64,000 bases of DNA from Empedobacter stercoris (GTDB lineage: Bacteria; Bacteroidota; Bacteroidia; Flavobacteriales; Weeksellaceae), in the NCBI RefSeq assembly GCF_020281205.1, contig NZ_JACXZC010000004.1, forward strand, positions 1 through 64,000, given 5' to 3'. The stretch's first letter is position 1. The number at the start of each line of letters is the position of its first letter. The notes under the pieces were generated by a model, which saw nothing but the letters and a program-made list of their open reading frames with translations, was not told the origin of the DNA and did no database searches. The translations under genes were made by a program, and so were the position numbers. This document shows positions 43,831 through 53,385 of this stretch, piece after piece.

Positions 43831-44997
43831 CTAAACACGCGAAGTTTTTAGAATATGAAAACCATCTATACTTTGTGTAAAAATTAATGTTGTTTCACCA
43901 CCATCTGTTATTTTAAATTTCTTTTTGACAATATCTATTGCTTGGTTATAGTTTTTTACCAAAAGATTAGCTTTAGATTTTATAATTTCTTTTTTAGCAT
44001 GATTGATGTGTTTTTCCACTGAATATATTTTTCCAGGAAATTCGTTCAAAAGTTCATTAGACGTATATAAATGGGTGTTTTGATGTAATTTATGCAAATT
44101 AAATTTTTCGCTCAATAATTTGAAAGCGCCCGTTTTTAGAATAGCAACATTTGGTTCGTAAATATACTGTTGTACTGTTCCAAAATTTGCATTAGAATTG
44201 TATTCGTCTTCAAAGTTGAATGAAAATTCAGGTTGATTACTTTCTAAATTAATTGCTTTAATCAAAGGATTTTTAGTGGAGCAATTTTTATCAATAATCA
44301 GTAGAAAATCTTTTACTTCATTTTTTAAAGCAACGATATGTATTTCTGAAATGGAATCAATTTGCTGTAGGGTAGAAGTGATGTCCAATAATGGAGAAAG
44401 CTTGATGATGATTTTATTAGATTTCTCGAAAAAAGTTGGCATCCATTCTAAAATATTTGGCTCTAAATCTTCTAAAATAAATTTTCTTCCACTCGAATTT
44501 CTTCGGGCTGGATCAAGATAAATAACATCAAACTTAGATTCAGGATTGGTTTCAAAAAATGATTGAAAAGTACCAGTGTATGTTTCTAAATTTGGAGCTA
44601 AAATTTGTGCATTATGTTGTACAATTTCACTTAATTCTGGATTTTGTTCGATATGATATACTTTTTCGAAATTTTTAGCAAAAGCCATGGTGTCAATTCC
44701 AAAACCCGCGGTCAAATCGATTAATGTTTTTCCTTTAACCAAACTCGATTTATAATTTGCAGCAGCTTCAGAGCTTGCTTGTTCTAAATTGATAGATGGT
44801 GGAAAATAAATGTTTTTTGTCGAATAAAGTGTTGGAAATTTATGTTTTGCTACTTGAATTCCTTTTAATTGTTGTGCAATTTCTGCCGAAGAAATACCAT
44901 CAAATAACGATTTTTTTAAACCAATAGATTTGAAATCTTCTTGCTCGATTATTTTTAAATAATCTTGAAATTCTTGTGTTAAAATACTTAGATTCAA
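43831..44997 (-). CDS. Class I SAM-dependent methyltransferase with THUMP-like domain
   Basis: A 388-residue protein. The central Rossmann domain shows the SAM motif LIDLTAGFGIDTMAFAK (about residues 92-108), the acidic loop VYHIEQNPEL and the catalytic-type motif DPARR. The C-terminal part matches the THUMP-like domain found in this Bacteroidota family. It is expected to methylate RNA, but no substrate is known. It lies directly upstream of the FUSC gene, with no gap. Confidence 0.75.
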   Translation of the reverse strand: MNLSILTQEFQDYLKIIEQEDFKSIGLKKSLFDGISSAEIAQQLKGIQVAKHKFPTLYSTKNIYFPPSINLEQASSEAAANYKSSLVKGKTLIDLTAGFGIDTMAFAKNFEKVYHIEQNPELSEIVQHNAQILAPNLETYTGTFQSFFETNPESKFDVIYLDPARRNSSGRKFILEDLEPNILEWMPTFFEKSNKIIIKLSPLLDITSTLQQIDSISEIHIVALKNEVKDFLLIIDKNCSTKNPLIKAINLESNQPEFSFNFEDEYNSNANFGTVQQYIYEPNVAILKTGAFKLLSEKFNLHKLHQNTHLYTSNELLNEFPGKIYSVEKHINHAKKEIIKSKANLLVKNYNQAIDIVKKKFKITDGGETTLIFTQSIDGFHILKTSRV

Positions 44998-45037
44998 AAC
45001 GATTTTTTTAGAAATAAGCTAATGTTTTATCAAAAAC

Positions 45038-45070
45038 AAGACTTCAGTAACACAAGGATACTGAAGTCTT
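45038..45070 (-). terminator. Terminator after mutA
   Basis: A 12-bp perfect stem, AAGACTTCAGTA with TACTGAAGTCTT, loop of nine; on the minus strand it is followed by GTTTTTG. Confidence 0.8.
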
Positions 45071-45120
45071 ATTATTATTTTGTTCGGAATGAATTTGACA
45101 AGCAATTTCATTTGCGAAAT

Positions 45121-46395
45121 TTATTTATTTTCTTCTTTTTCTGCTAAACGAGTTGGTACAATAGGAATAAAAAGAGCTGGTTTAACTATTTTTTCTTTTG
45201 GCATTTTTTCAATGACATCAGAAGGGTTTCTAAACTTATTTACACCAATCAATTTGATATTCTGTTCATCAAAATCTTTTTGTTCTTTTTTCGCACTTGT
45301 ATAAATAAAATCTTGAATGGTTTCGCTTTGTAAGGCTTTAATAAAACCACCTGCAGTTTGAATTGTTTTGAATAATTCTAATGCATTTTCTGCCATTTGA
45401 TTTGTTAAGGTTTCAATATAATAAGAACCTGCAGCAGGATCGGCAAATTGATTTAAATAAGATTCTTTTTGCAATAACAATTGTTGTTTTGCTGCTAATT
45501 CTAACCCAAAATCAGATTCGTTATTTAATTCATCATAAGCACCTACAAAAACAGCATCACTCGAACCAAAAATAGCAGAAGAAGCTTCTACAGTAGAACG
45601 AATAACATTGTTGTAAATATCTAATTTAGATTTATTACGATCAGAAGTTGAGGTGAAAACAAAGGCTTCACTTTCTTTATTGTATTGTTCTAAAATCATT
45701 TTCCACAAAAAACGGAACGCTCTTAATTTTGCCACTTCGAAGAAATAATTACTTCCTACAGCAAATTTAAAATAGATTTTATCAGCAACATCAGCACCAA
45801 AGTTCTCTAAATATTCGACAGCATGTGCAAGTGTAATCGCAATTTGTTGTACATGATTTGCTCCTGCATTTTGATAAATATCTCCTTGAATTGAAATTAC
45901 TTTTTCGAAATTTTCTAAAGCTAAAGCTTCTTTTATCAATTCTTTTGTTGCATTCTCAGAATCATTTTGCCACAAGCCATTTTGAGCCAAATAACCATAA
46001 GGATCTATATCCAAATATTTTAAATTCGGAAGTTTTTCAAGAGATTTTAAAGCTGATGAGCCATCATACTGAATAAATAAATCCAAGTAATTAGGAAGAT
46101 CTAACGTAGAATTTGCTTCTTTTTGATTGATCAAATAACCATATAAAAAGCTATAATCTTGATTTTTATTTCCCGTATATTTTGAAATTATTTTCCAATC
46201 TTTAGAAGATTTTGGTAATGGTTGAATAGTTGAATAATCAACATCATCTTTTGTATACAATGGTTTAACATTAATTTGATCATTTGTTCCCCAAACCAAC
46301 GTTTCATTATATTCTAATCCTTTCAGTTCTACTTGAACTTTATTTTTCCATTCTTTTTCAGAAATCGTATCGAAATCTTGAAATAATTTATTCAT
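45121..46395 (-). CDS. mutA: Methylmalonyl-CoA mutase small (beta) subunit
   Basis: A 424-residue protein related to the TIM-barrel half of methylmalonyl-CoA mutase. Family segments are visible: KVQVELKGLEYNETLVWG at the start, DPAAGSYYIETLTNQMA and AGGFIKALQS later. There is no B12-binding DxHxxG motif, as expected for the small subunit. The large catalytic subunit gene is usually next to it but is not here; a terminator follows. Its start overlaps the end of the ftsB/divIC-like gene by eight bases. Confidence 0.85.
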   Translation of the reverse strand: MNKLFQDFDTISEKEWKNKVQVELKGLEYNETLVWGTNDQINVKPLYTKDDVDYSTIQPLPKSSKDWKIISKYTGNKNQDYSFLYGYLINQKEANSTLDLPNYLDLFIQYDGSSALKSLEKLPNLKYLDIDPYGYLAQNGLWQNDSENATKELIKEALALENFEKVISIQGDIYQNAGANHVQQIAITLAHAVEYLENFGADVADKIYFKFAVGSNYFFEVAKLRAFRFLWKMILEQYNKESEAFVFTSTSDRNKSKLDIYNNVIRSTVEASSAIFGSSDAVFVGAYDELNNESDFGLELAAKQQLLLQKESYLNQFADPAAGSYYIETLTNQMAENALELFKTIQTAGGFIKALQSETIQDFIYTSAKKEQKDFDEQNIKLIGVNKFRNPSDVIEKMPKEKIVKPALFIPIVPTRLAEKEENK

Positions 46396-46777
46396 TTTCT
46401 TTATTTTGTGGCTTCTCAATTTTCTCTTGCTGAATGATAAAAATATCTTCATCATCTTTTTTCAAGAAATGTTTTTCTCTTGCGATGCGTTCTATTTCAG
46501 CAGGATTACTATTTAATTGATTTAATTTCTCTGTTTCTTTATCCAAATGTTCTTGGTAATATTGTTCATCAACTTCTAATAATTTGATTTGTTTATCTAA
46601 CTCGCGATGTACGAAAAAAGAGTTTTGATCGAAAAAAATCATCCAAATTGCAAACGATACCGTTAATATAAAGTAACGATTCCAAACAAATTTGAAGACA
46701 AAAGTATCTTTAATTTTTCTTTTCGGCACTTCTGGTATTAGCTCTTCGTCAAAGATTTCTTCCGATTTTTCTTTCAT
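46388..46777 (-). CDS. FtsB/DivIC family septum formation initiator
   Basis: A 129-residue bitopic membrane protein: cytoplasmic N-terminus, one helix (YFILTVSFAIWMIFF, residues about 34-48), then a periplasmic coiled coil (DKQIKLLEVDEQYYQEHLDK) ending with the conserved EIERIAREKHFLKKDDED motif. It belongs to the divisome bridge that joins FtsL and FtsQ. It is between udk and mutA, overlapping each by a few bases, a gene order I recall from other Flavobacteriia. Confidence 0.85.
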   Translation of the reverse strand: MKEKSEEIFDEELIPEVPKRKIKDTFVFKFVWNRYFILTVSFAIWMIFFDQNSFFVHRELDKQIKLLEVDEQYYQEHLDKETEKLNQLNSNPAEIERIAREKHFLKKDDEDIFIIQQEKIEKPQNKENE

Positions 46778-47403
46778 TATACAGCAGTTTTTGAGTTAAG
46801 TTTTTCTTTAATTACAGTTGATAAAACTTTTACTGCGACAGAATTTTTCTTTTTCATATTTGGAATAATAATGTCTGCATAGTTTTTAGAAGGTTCGATA
46901 AATTGTTGATGCATTGGTTTCAGTGTTTTTTGATAACGCGTTAAAACTTCATCCAAATCTCGACCGCGTTCTTGTATGTCACGGCGTACACGGCGAATTA
47001 ATCTTTCGTCAGAATCTGCGTGAACAAAGATTTTTACATCAAACAAATCGCGTAATTCTGGATCTGTAAGCACCAAAATTCCTTCTACGATAATAACAGA
47101 CTGAGGATGTGTCAATATTGTTTCCTCTTTGCGACTATGCGTAATGAACGAATAAACAGGTTGCTCGATTGAAACTCCATTTTTAAGTAAAGCAACATGT
47201 TCTTTTAACAATTCAAAATCAATAGATCTTGGATGATCAAAATTTATTTTAGAACGTTCATCAAATGATAATTCAGGATGATCTTTATAATAATTATCTT
47301 GAGAAATAACGATGACACTTTCAGCGTTAAGATCTCTCAAAATATTGTTTACAACGGTCGTTTTTCCCGATCCTGTACCTCCTGCAATTCCTATTACCAG
47401 CAT
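46777..47403 (-). CDS. udk: Uridine kinase
   Basis: A 208-residue kinase that phosphorylates uridine or cytidine for nucleotide salvage. The P-loop GIAGGTGSGKTT is at residues 4-15 with this start; other family blocks are SQDNYYKD, NFDHPRSIDFELL and RRVRRDIQERGRDL. I choose the ATG at 47403 because it gives the usual length; ATGs at 47445 and 47460 lie upstream. It overlaps the ftsB-like gene by one base. Confidence 0.9.
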   Translation of the reverse strand: MLVIGIAGGTGSGKTTVVNNILRDLNAESVIVISQDNYYKDHPELSFDERSKINFDHPRSIDFELLKEHVALLKNGVSIEQPVYSFITHSRKEETILTHPQSVIIVEGILVLTDPELRDLFDVKIFVHADSDERLIRRVRRDIQERGRDLDEVLTRYQKTLKPMHQQFIEPSKNYADIIIPNMKKKNSVAVKVLSTVIKEKLNSKTAV

Positions 47404-47782
47404 TTTTGTTTTATTATTATTTTTTATTTCGTTTGATATTTCCATTGCAAGAGTTCTCATAAAATTTCCTTAAAGATAAAATTTTCTTATTAGAAATTAA
47501 AATAAAAAGAAATGGATTCTTGCAAAATATTAAAGGGTGTCGTGAAAAAGTTTTGGTTGATTGATTTTGTGAAAAGAAATAATGATCAATCCACTTCAAT
47601 ATAGGTTGAGTTATTAATCGATTATTTAGATGTACTTCAAACATTTAGACTTAATTACAAAATAAAAGTACTTTGTAGCACTTGGTTTTTCTTAATCGAA
47701 TGCAAAGGAAAGAAAAAAAATAAAAACTTTATCTTTTTTATTGTTATATTTATTAAATCAGAACTATATAAAATACTATACT
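47404..47782. other. AT-rich spacer between divergent udk and DUF4126 genes
   Basis: About 380 bases with no gene I can support. It holds TTCCTTTGC-like sequence on the minus strand near 47700, one base off a -7 box, which might drive udk with a long leader. I see no strong hairpin. Confidence 0.3.
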
Positions 47783-48388
47783 ATGAATGATTTATTATCA
47801 ATGACTACTGTTTTCTCTTTATTTCTCGGAATTGGATTGGCTGCTGCAGCTGGTTTTAGGATTTTTTTACCATTATTTGTTTTAAGTTTAGTGGTGAAAT
47901 TTGGCGGAAGTTTTATTAATCTTGATGATAGTTGGATGTGGATAGGAAGTACACCAGCGTTGATTACGCTTGGTGTAGCGATGTTGGTTGAAATTGGGGC
48001 TTATTATATTCCAATTATTGATAATCTTTTAGATACCGTAGCGGTACCTTTGGCAGGGATTGCAGGAACGATTGCGGTTGGCATAACGTTACCAGAAATG
48101 AATGAGGTAGCAACTTGGGCTTTAGCAATTATAGCTGGTGGTGGAACTGCGGCAGCGATTAGCGGAACTACTGCTGCTGCACGAGCAGTTTCAACTACTA
48201 CAACTGCTGGTGCTGGTAATTTTTTGGTTAATACAGGTGAAACTTTTAGTTCTATTGTATTAAGTATTACAGCAATTGTATTAGCGCCATTAGCGTTTAT
48301 TTTTGTATTGTTTATATTATATGTTTGTTATAGAGCATATAAAAGTGTTCAAAAAAAAGGAGATCAATTATTAGCAGAAGAATTGTAA
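47783..48388 (+). CDS. DUF4126 membrane protein
   Basis: A 201-residue protein with about five hydrophobic segments. The glycine-rich start LGIGLAAAAGFRIFLPLFVL and the segment YYIPIIDNLLDTVAVPLAGI are the typical signature of DUF4126. A small-residue repeat (AISGTTAAARAVSTTTTAGAGN) follows. Role unknown. I take the ATG at 47783, which is what the family uses. Confidence 0.8.
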   Translation: MNDLLSMTTVFSLFLGIGLAAAAGFRIFLPLFVLSLVVKFGGSFINLDDSWMWIGSTPALITLGVAMLVEIGAYYIPIIDNLLDTVAVPLAGIAGTIAVGITLPEMNEVATWALAIIAGGGTAAAISGTTAAARAVSTTTTAGAGNFLVNTGETFSSIVLSITAIVLAPLAFIFVLFILYVCYRAYKSVQKKGDQLLAEEL

Positions 48389-48407
48389 AATAAATATTAA
48401 GGAATAA

Positions 48408-48443
48408 AAAAAGGTCTATTCAAAATTTTGAGTAAACCTTTTT
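48408..48443 (+). terminator. Terminator after DUF4126 gene
   Basis: A long imperfect stem (AAAAAGGT..TTCAA with TTGAG..ACCTTTTT, one mismatch) and a small loop. Confidence 0.65.
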
Positions 48444-48463
48444 AGTTTATTTTAATCAATAGG

Positions 48464-49168
48464 TTAAACTATTTTATATTTTTCTTTGTAACCTTCAAAC
48501 GCTTGCATTAGGTTTTCTTCAATTACTTTAGGCATTCTTCTTGTCGCTTCAAACTCGTTTGAAGAAAGTGATTTGAATTTTGAAAGGGTCGGAATTATTT
48601 CAATCGAATTTATTAACATTTCAATTTCGATTTCATATTGACGATAAGCAACCGAATGAAAAGTATCATTTTCATAAACCGGAATATGCTGTTGTTCAAT
48701 CAAAAAACCTGCATCTGCTTCTGTATCGACAAAGTGGGTAGTTACACCAATTTCTACACCTTTTGTAATTGCCCATTTTAGTGAATCTAAACCTCTTGTC
48801 AAAGGTAAAAAACCGGGATGTGTATTGATGATTTTATGATTTTCGACCAATTCATCTGGTAATAAACCTGCACCAGCTATGATGACAAAGTTAGCTTCAA
48901 AATCATTTAATTGGCGATTTAAGGTATCAGCAGTTGTTAAATCAAATTCGTATCCGAAATTTTTGCAAAATTCAATTGGATCTACCTGTATAGCCTTACT
49001 TGGACGATGTTGGTAAATGGGTTTGAAGGGATTTTCGCGTTGTACAAATGGTAGTGCAAATACTTTTATATTTTGATAACCTTTTGCTTTCAGGCCAGTT
49101 AAAACATCTTGCGTTTTACGATGAGGCGTGTTGTAAGAAATTATCGCAATTTTTGGTTGAGAAATCAT
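48464..49168 (-). CDS. Formyltransferase family protein
   Basis: A 234-residue protein with the formyl_trans_N fold (as in Fmt, GART and sugar N-formyltransferases). The catalytic Asn-His-Asp pattern is visible: INTHPGFLPLTRGLD gives Asn and His, and DTEADAGFLIEQ gives the later Asp. The short length (no C-terminal domain) and lack of an Fmt tail mean the acceptor is unknown; a sugar amine is possible. It begins right after the BadF-type kinase gene, so the two may act on the same amino sugar. Confidence 0.75.
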   Translation of the reverse strand: MISQPKIAIISYNTPHRKTQDVLTGLKAKGYQNIKVFALPFVQRENPFKPIYQHRPSKAIQVDPIEFCKNFGYEFDLTTADTLNRQLNDFEANFVIIAGAGLLPDELVENHKIINTHPGFLPLTRGLDSLKWAITKGVEIGVTTHFVDTEADAGFLIEQQHIPVYENDTFHSVAYRQYEIEIEMLINSIEIIPTLSKFKSLSSNEFEATRRMPKVIEENLMQAFEGYKEKYKIV

Positions 49169-50023
49169 TTATTTAATTAAATATTTTTTGTGATAATCCA
49201 CAACGTTGTCAATCGGTTTTCTAATGATATGTCCTACAGTTAAGTGATATTCAGCAGCAACAGAACGTATAACATCTTCGTATATGTGAGCGATAGAACC
49301 AATAAAATTTAATTCGGAATGACGTGCTTCTTCATAAGGCATAATTTGATATTCAATAAAAGAAGACATTGCATCATAAATAATTTTCTGAATAAATGGG
49401 TCATTTTTATGCTCAACCACAAATTTATTGAAGGAAGCTAAATAGGTATTTGCAAATTTGTTTTGATATACATTTTTATTTAGTTCCTCTACAGATAATT
49501 TGTAATAATCATCAAACGCTTTAGCCAAATGTGGTGGCATTTTTTTTGTATAGAAAGCGCGTAATACTCGTTTACCTAAGTCATTTCCAGAACCTTCGTC
49601 TCCTAAGATGTAAGCCAAAGATTTTGTTTCTTCACGTAAAGTTGTTCCATCAAAATAACATGAATTAGATCCTGTTCCTAAGATACAAACCATTGCAGGT
49701 TTTCCCATGTACGTAGCATAACAAGCAGCTAATAAATCATGGTCAACAACCAGTTCTGCATTAGGGAAGAAATTATTTAATCCGTTTTTTACGACTTCGT
49801 ACATCGCTTCACTCGAAGTTCCAGCTCCGTAAAAAAAGACTTTCGTAAACTCATTTGCAACAGGTGCAAAATCTTCATTTTTTTGTAATTCAGCAGTAAT
49901 ATCTTCAGCTGTTACAAAATATGGGTTAAATCCGATTGTATTTGTTCTAAACACTTCATTCAGGTTACTATCTAAAATCACCCAATCTGTTTTAGTAGAA
50001 CCGCTATCCGCTATTGCAATCAT
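49169..50023 (-). CDS. BadF/BadG/BcrA/BcrD-type ATPase, GlcNAc kinase-like
   Basis: A 284-residue ASKHA-fold kinase. ATP-binding motifs are seen at the N-terminus (ADSGSTKTDWVI), in the middle (ILGTGSNSCYFD) and AYILGDEGSGNDLGK, the GlcNAc kinase-like signature. It probably phosphorylates N-acetylglucosamine or a related sugar, perhaps in cell-wall recycling. It abuts the formyltransferase gene with no gap. Confidence 0.8.
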   Translation of the reverse strand: MIAIADSGSTKTDWVILDSNLNEVFRTNTIGFNPYFVTAEDITAELQKNEDFAPVANEFTKVFFYGAGTSSEAMYEVVKNGLNNFFPNAELVVDHDLLAACYATYMGKPAMVCILGTGSNSCYFDGTTLREETKSLAYILGDEGSGNDLGKRVLRAFYTKKMPPHLAKAFDDYYKLSVEELNKNVYQNKFANTYLASFNKFVVEHKNDPFIQKIIYDAMSSFIEYQIMPYEEARHSELNFIGSIAHIYEDVIRSVAAEYHLTVGHIIRKPIDNVVDYHKKYLIK

Positions 50024-50085
50024 TTTTTAGTTTTGATATAATTGAGGATTGCTAAAGTAACATTCTTTTAACAATAGACATAAAA

Positions 50086-50109
50086 AAACGCTCGAAATTT
50101 CGAGCGTTT
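50086..50109 (-). terminator. Terminator after DUF4625 gene
   Basis: A palindromic stem AAACGCTCGAA...TTCGAGCGTTT; on the minus strand it runs into seven T. Confidence 0.85.
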
Positions 50110-50120
50110 CTAAAATTATT

Positions 50121-50573
50121 TTAATGTTCGTGATCGTGATCTTCACTTACAACGATTTCGATAAAGGATTGTGTTTGATTTCCGGCGCGATCAATTAAGA
50201 ATAATCCTAAGTGATAATGCCCTTCTGTAATTCCTTCTGCAGGAATATTTACTTGATGACTTAATGTGTGCTCGGTTTTTCCTGCCGGAATAGCCTCTTC
50301 CGCATCATACGTCCAATTAACATTTGCTGTTCTATGTTCATGTCCGTCTTCCGCAGAATGAATTTCAATTTTTACAGCACCTAATTCTATATTATCTTTC
50401 AAAATAGCATCAATTGTAAAGGTTTCCCCTAAATGAAATTCATCATGATCTTTTGGAGCAATCAAATTAATTTCTGGTTTTGTTGTATCTAATGAAGAGT
50501 CATCTGATGAACAAGACGTAATGAATAATGCGACGATTGAAACGAATATGTATTTTAAAATTGTATTTTTCAT
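50121..50573 (-). CDS. DUF4625 lipoprotein, histidine-rich
   Basis: A 150-residue lipoprotein (lipobox FITSC near residues 17-21). The mature part is an Ig-like DUF4625 domain (KPEINLIAPKDHDEFHLGET, HLGLFLIDRAGNQTQSFIEI). It is rich in His (EDGHEHR, TEGHYH, and the tail EDHDHEH), which suggests metal contact. It is last in a cluster with a TonB-dependent receptor. Confidence 0.8.
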   Translation of the reverse strand: MKNTILKYIFVSIVALFITSCSSDDSSLDTTKPEINLIAPKDHDEFHLGETFTIDAILKDNIELGAVKIEIHSAEDGHEHRTANVNWTYDAEEAIPAGKTEHTLSHQVNIPAEGITEGHYHLGLFLIDRAGNQTQSFIEIVVSEDHDHEH

Positions 50574-50620
50574 TGTTTTATTTTTTTGATTTGAATAGTT
50601 ATTTTAAGATTTTAGTTGAT

Positions 50621-50941
50621 TTATTTATAAACAAAATCTTGAGGCGGTCCTCGTGTAAAATGATATTCAATTGTAGAAATTTCAATTTTTTCTACTTGTT
50701 CAAAACTTTCTTTTTTGTAAAATTCTTTGTTAAGTTTTACTTCAACTTTAGGATCATCATGAGTATCAATAAAAATTGTATAAAATATAAAATGATTACA
50801 CTGATGATGAATAATTTCTTTCTTTTGATTCGAAATTTCTGGCGAATGATCGATTAAAGAAAAATGTAATTGATTAAAAATCGGTATCGAAAAAAGAATA
50901 ATACTAAAGAAAAGTCCGAAAATTGACTGTCTCTTTTTCAT
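50621..50941 (-). CDS. Small exported His/Cys protein (HYC_CC_PP-like)
   Basis: A 106-residue protein with a hydrophobic N-terminal segment (IFGLFFSIILFSIPIF) and then IIHHQCNHF, followed by a beta-like region and the C-terminal RGPPQ. It resembles the short Bacteroidota proteins that carry His/Cys clusters and end in a PP motif, often found beside metal-type TonB receptors. It starts eight bases after the receptor gene stops. The other such protein is at 53386-53697. Confidence 0.55.
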   Translation of the reverse strand: MKKRQSIFGLFFSIILFSIPIFNQLHFSLIDHSPEISNQKKEIIHHQCNHFIFYTIFIDTHDDPKVEVKLNKEFYKKESFEQVEKIEISTIEYHFTRGPPQDFVYK

Positions 50942-50948
50942 GTATCAA

Positions 50949-53333
50949 CTATTTTCCGAACGGAATTCCGACCATAATTTGTATGTTTCGAGCTTGTTCT
51001 GGTAATTGTAAAGCACGATAAAAACTAGTGTGATTGTAATAATTTTTATTGAATAAATTAGAAACTTGAACACTTAAATTTGCATGAAAATTATTGAATT
51101 TAAGTTTCGTTTTTCCTCCAATGCCAACTAAAAAATAACTTGGAGTAAGATCTTCGTTTTGTGCAATTTTATCTTGCTTAAAGGTATATTTTCCATTTAC
51201 AAAAAAGCTCAACTCATCTAAAAATCCGATATTTTGATTGACTTTATAATTAACTTGTCCAAACACATTATTCGCAGGCGTAAAAGGAAGATAATTTCCT
51301 AACTTGTTATTCTCAGTAATTTGTCGGTTATACAAATATTCGTAGACAACATTTGCATCAAAGTTTTCGTTGATTTTTTTACTAACTTCAAATTCAAAAC
51401 CAGTTAATAAAGCTTTGCTTTGCGTATATTGATAAATTTGTCCGCCATGAGGAAGTATAGAAAATTGTCCCGAAGGTTTCAAGAAAATGTAATTACTGAA
51501 ATAATATAAATAAGGACTTACCGATATATCCCAATCGTTTTTATGAAAAACGGATTTAAAGTCGAATGCAATTCCTTTTTCAACATCCAAATTGTCATCA
51601 CCGCGCTCGTGTCTAAAACTTCCGTGATGAATTCCATTAGAACCTAATTCGATAGCTGTTGGTAAACGGAAATTTGTTCCAATATTTAAATTGAAATCCC
51701 ATTGTTGATTAGGTTGAAAAGTTGCACCAATCATTCCATTCAAATTGCTAAAATTACGATCGATGGACTTACTACGATTGGCATAATAATCTGCTATGCC
51801 TGTTGAGTTTCCTTTTTCGATTAAATAATTGTATAAAAATTCATCAAAATAGCCTTCAGATTTAAAAGTAGAATAATCATAACGTAAACCAGCAGTTACT
51901 TTCCATGTATTTCCTTTTTTGAATTCTTCAATCAGAAATCCACTAAAAATGTTTCGATCATATTTTGGTAATAAATAATTGTATCCACTAATATTATTTA
52001 CCTGAATTTGCGCTTTAGCACCAATTATCGTCTTGAAATTTTTACTGTGATTATGTTCAAATTTTAATTGAGAATCGTAAGTAGAAAGATTAAAATCTAA
52101 TTCTAAATTCGGATTTAATAAAGGAGCTGGTTGATTTGCGTAATGTGTATGAAAAGCACTTACTTCTTGTCGACGATTATTTTGGTAGCTACCCAGAAAT
52201 TTCAGAACATCTTTCGAGTTTAAGCGGAATTCATTTTCAGAAATTACTTTGAAATGATTTACTTTTTGATAAGGAAATTCGATATTTCGGTTATTTCCAT
52301 CATCTTTTAAGCGATCAATAGATGGAATTCCGTGCGAACCAGGGAAAAACCCAATCTTTTGGTTAACATTAGAAACAGTTAAAATCGAGCGAAATTTTTC
52401 GCCAATATAACCAGTTTGTATTTCTGAATTAAAATCTTGTCCAGCCGTATTTTTTACTCGTTTGTTGTAAATTGGTAAATACCGATTGAGGTAATAAATG
52501 CGATCTGTTGTTGTTTTGTAATCGGCATAATCTGAATAAGAACCTTTTATTTTGTAGAAAAAATGATTTCCACGAGATTTTAAATTAAATCCAATTCCAA
52601 TATTATCATTAATCGATTGATACAATGCTTTTGTTTCTCCAGAAAGCGAATGTTTTGCGGGTAAATTATTGTTATTTATTTTGATAACTCCTGCAATAGC
52701 TTCATTTCCGTACTCCAATGCAGCAGGTCCTTTTATGACTTCAATATCTTCAATATTTAGCGCATCAATCTCTAAACCATGATCGGCTCCCCATTGTTGA
52801 CCTTCTTGTTTAACTCCATTTTCAGCAACAATTAATCGGTTGAAACCAAGTCCTCGTATGATTGGTTTTGACGCTGAAGACCCAATTCCAGAAGCGTTAA
52901 TTCCAGCCATATTTTCTAATGATTTGGCTAAAGATCCTGCATAGTTTTCTTGAATATAGGATTGATCGACACGTTGAATATTTGCAGTCGAAAAATCGTG
53001 ATGATGTCCCAAAACAGTTACTTCATCTAAATTGTATGCTTTGTGAAATGTAAGGGTAAAGACAAATTTTTGATTTTTATCAAATGTGATGTTTTGCGAA
53101 AAAGGTTCGTAACCTTGTTCATCAATTTGCACTTGGTATTGCCCTTGATATAAATTTTCTATTTTGAATTTTCCTTCAGCATTTGCATGATATTCATCGT
53201 TGTTAATATATAAGGTTGCGAAAGGAATTGGTTGTTGGTTTTTATCAATAATTTGACCTTCGAAAATATTTTGCGCAAACACAGATCCGCACAAAAATGT
53301 AGCTACAATACTACATTGTATGTTGATTGACAT
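50949..53333 (-). CDS. TonB-dependent outer membrane receptor, probably for a metal
   Basis: A 794-residue receptor: signal peptide, carboxypeptidase-like regulatory domain (residues about 22-105, GQIIDKNQQPIPFATLYIN), plug (about 115-220, with MAGINASGIGSSASKPIIRG), and a 22-strand barrel ending in KNYYNHTSFYRALQLPEQ and IMVGIPFGK with a terminal aromatic-type strand. His-rich stretches (LGHHHDFS, GIHHGSFRHERGDD, SAFHTHY) and the neighbours favour zinc or copper uptake, but heme or another ligand is possible. There is no SusD-like partner, so it is not a glycan receptor. Confidence 0.8.
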   Translation of the reverse strand: MSINIQCSIVATFLCGSVFAQNIFEGQIIDKNQQPIPFATLYINNDEYHANAEGKFKIENLYQGQYQVQIDEQGYEPFSQNITFDKNQKFVFTLTFHKAYNLDEVTVLGHHHDFSTANIQRVDQSYIQENYAGSLAKSLENMAGINASGIGSSASKPIIRGLGFNRLIVAENGVKQEGQQWGADHGLEIDALNIEDIEVIKGPAALEYGNEAIAGVIKINNNNLPAKHSLSGETKALYQSINDNIGIGFNLKSRGNHFFYKIKGSYSDYADYKTTTDRIYYLNRYLPIYNKRVKNTAGQDFNSEIQTGYIGEKFRSILTVSNVNQKIGFFPGSHGIPSIDRLKDDGNNRNIEFPYQKVNHFKVISENEFRLNSKDVLKFLGSYQNNRRQEVSAFHTHYANQPAPLLNPNLELDFNLSTYDSQLKFEHNHSKNFKTIIGAKAQIQVNNISGYNYLLPKYDRNIFSGFLIEEFKKGNTWKVTAGLRYDYSTFKSEGYFDEFLYNYLIEKGNSTGIADYYANRSKSIDRNFSNLNGMIGATFQPNQQWDFNLNIGTNFRLPTAIELGSNGIHHGSFRHERGDDNLDVEKGIAFDFKSVFHKNDWDISVSPYLYYFSNYIFLKPSGQFSILPHGGQIYQYTQSKALLTGFEFEVSKKINENFDANVVYEYLYNRQITENNKLGNYLPFTPANNVFGQVNYKVNQNIGFLDELSFFVNGKYTFKQDKIAQNEDLTPSYFLVGIGGKTKLKFNNFHANLSVQVSNLFNKNYYNHTSFYRALQLPEQARNIQIMVGIPFGK

Positions 53334-53385
53334 AAATACAATAATTTAATAACGTTAAAAAAATAAGGATGGTTTTTTACTGAAA

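Noticed and set aside
48128-48240. The Ala/Thr-rich repeat in the DUF4126 protein as a sign of a frameshift
   Set aside because: The frame is intact on both sides, and small-residue stretches are common in this membrane family.
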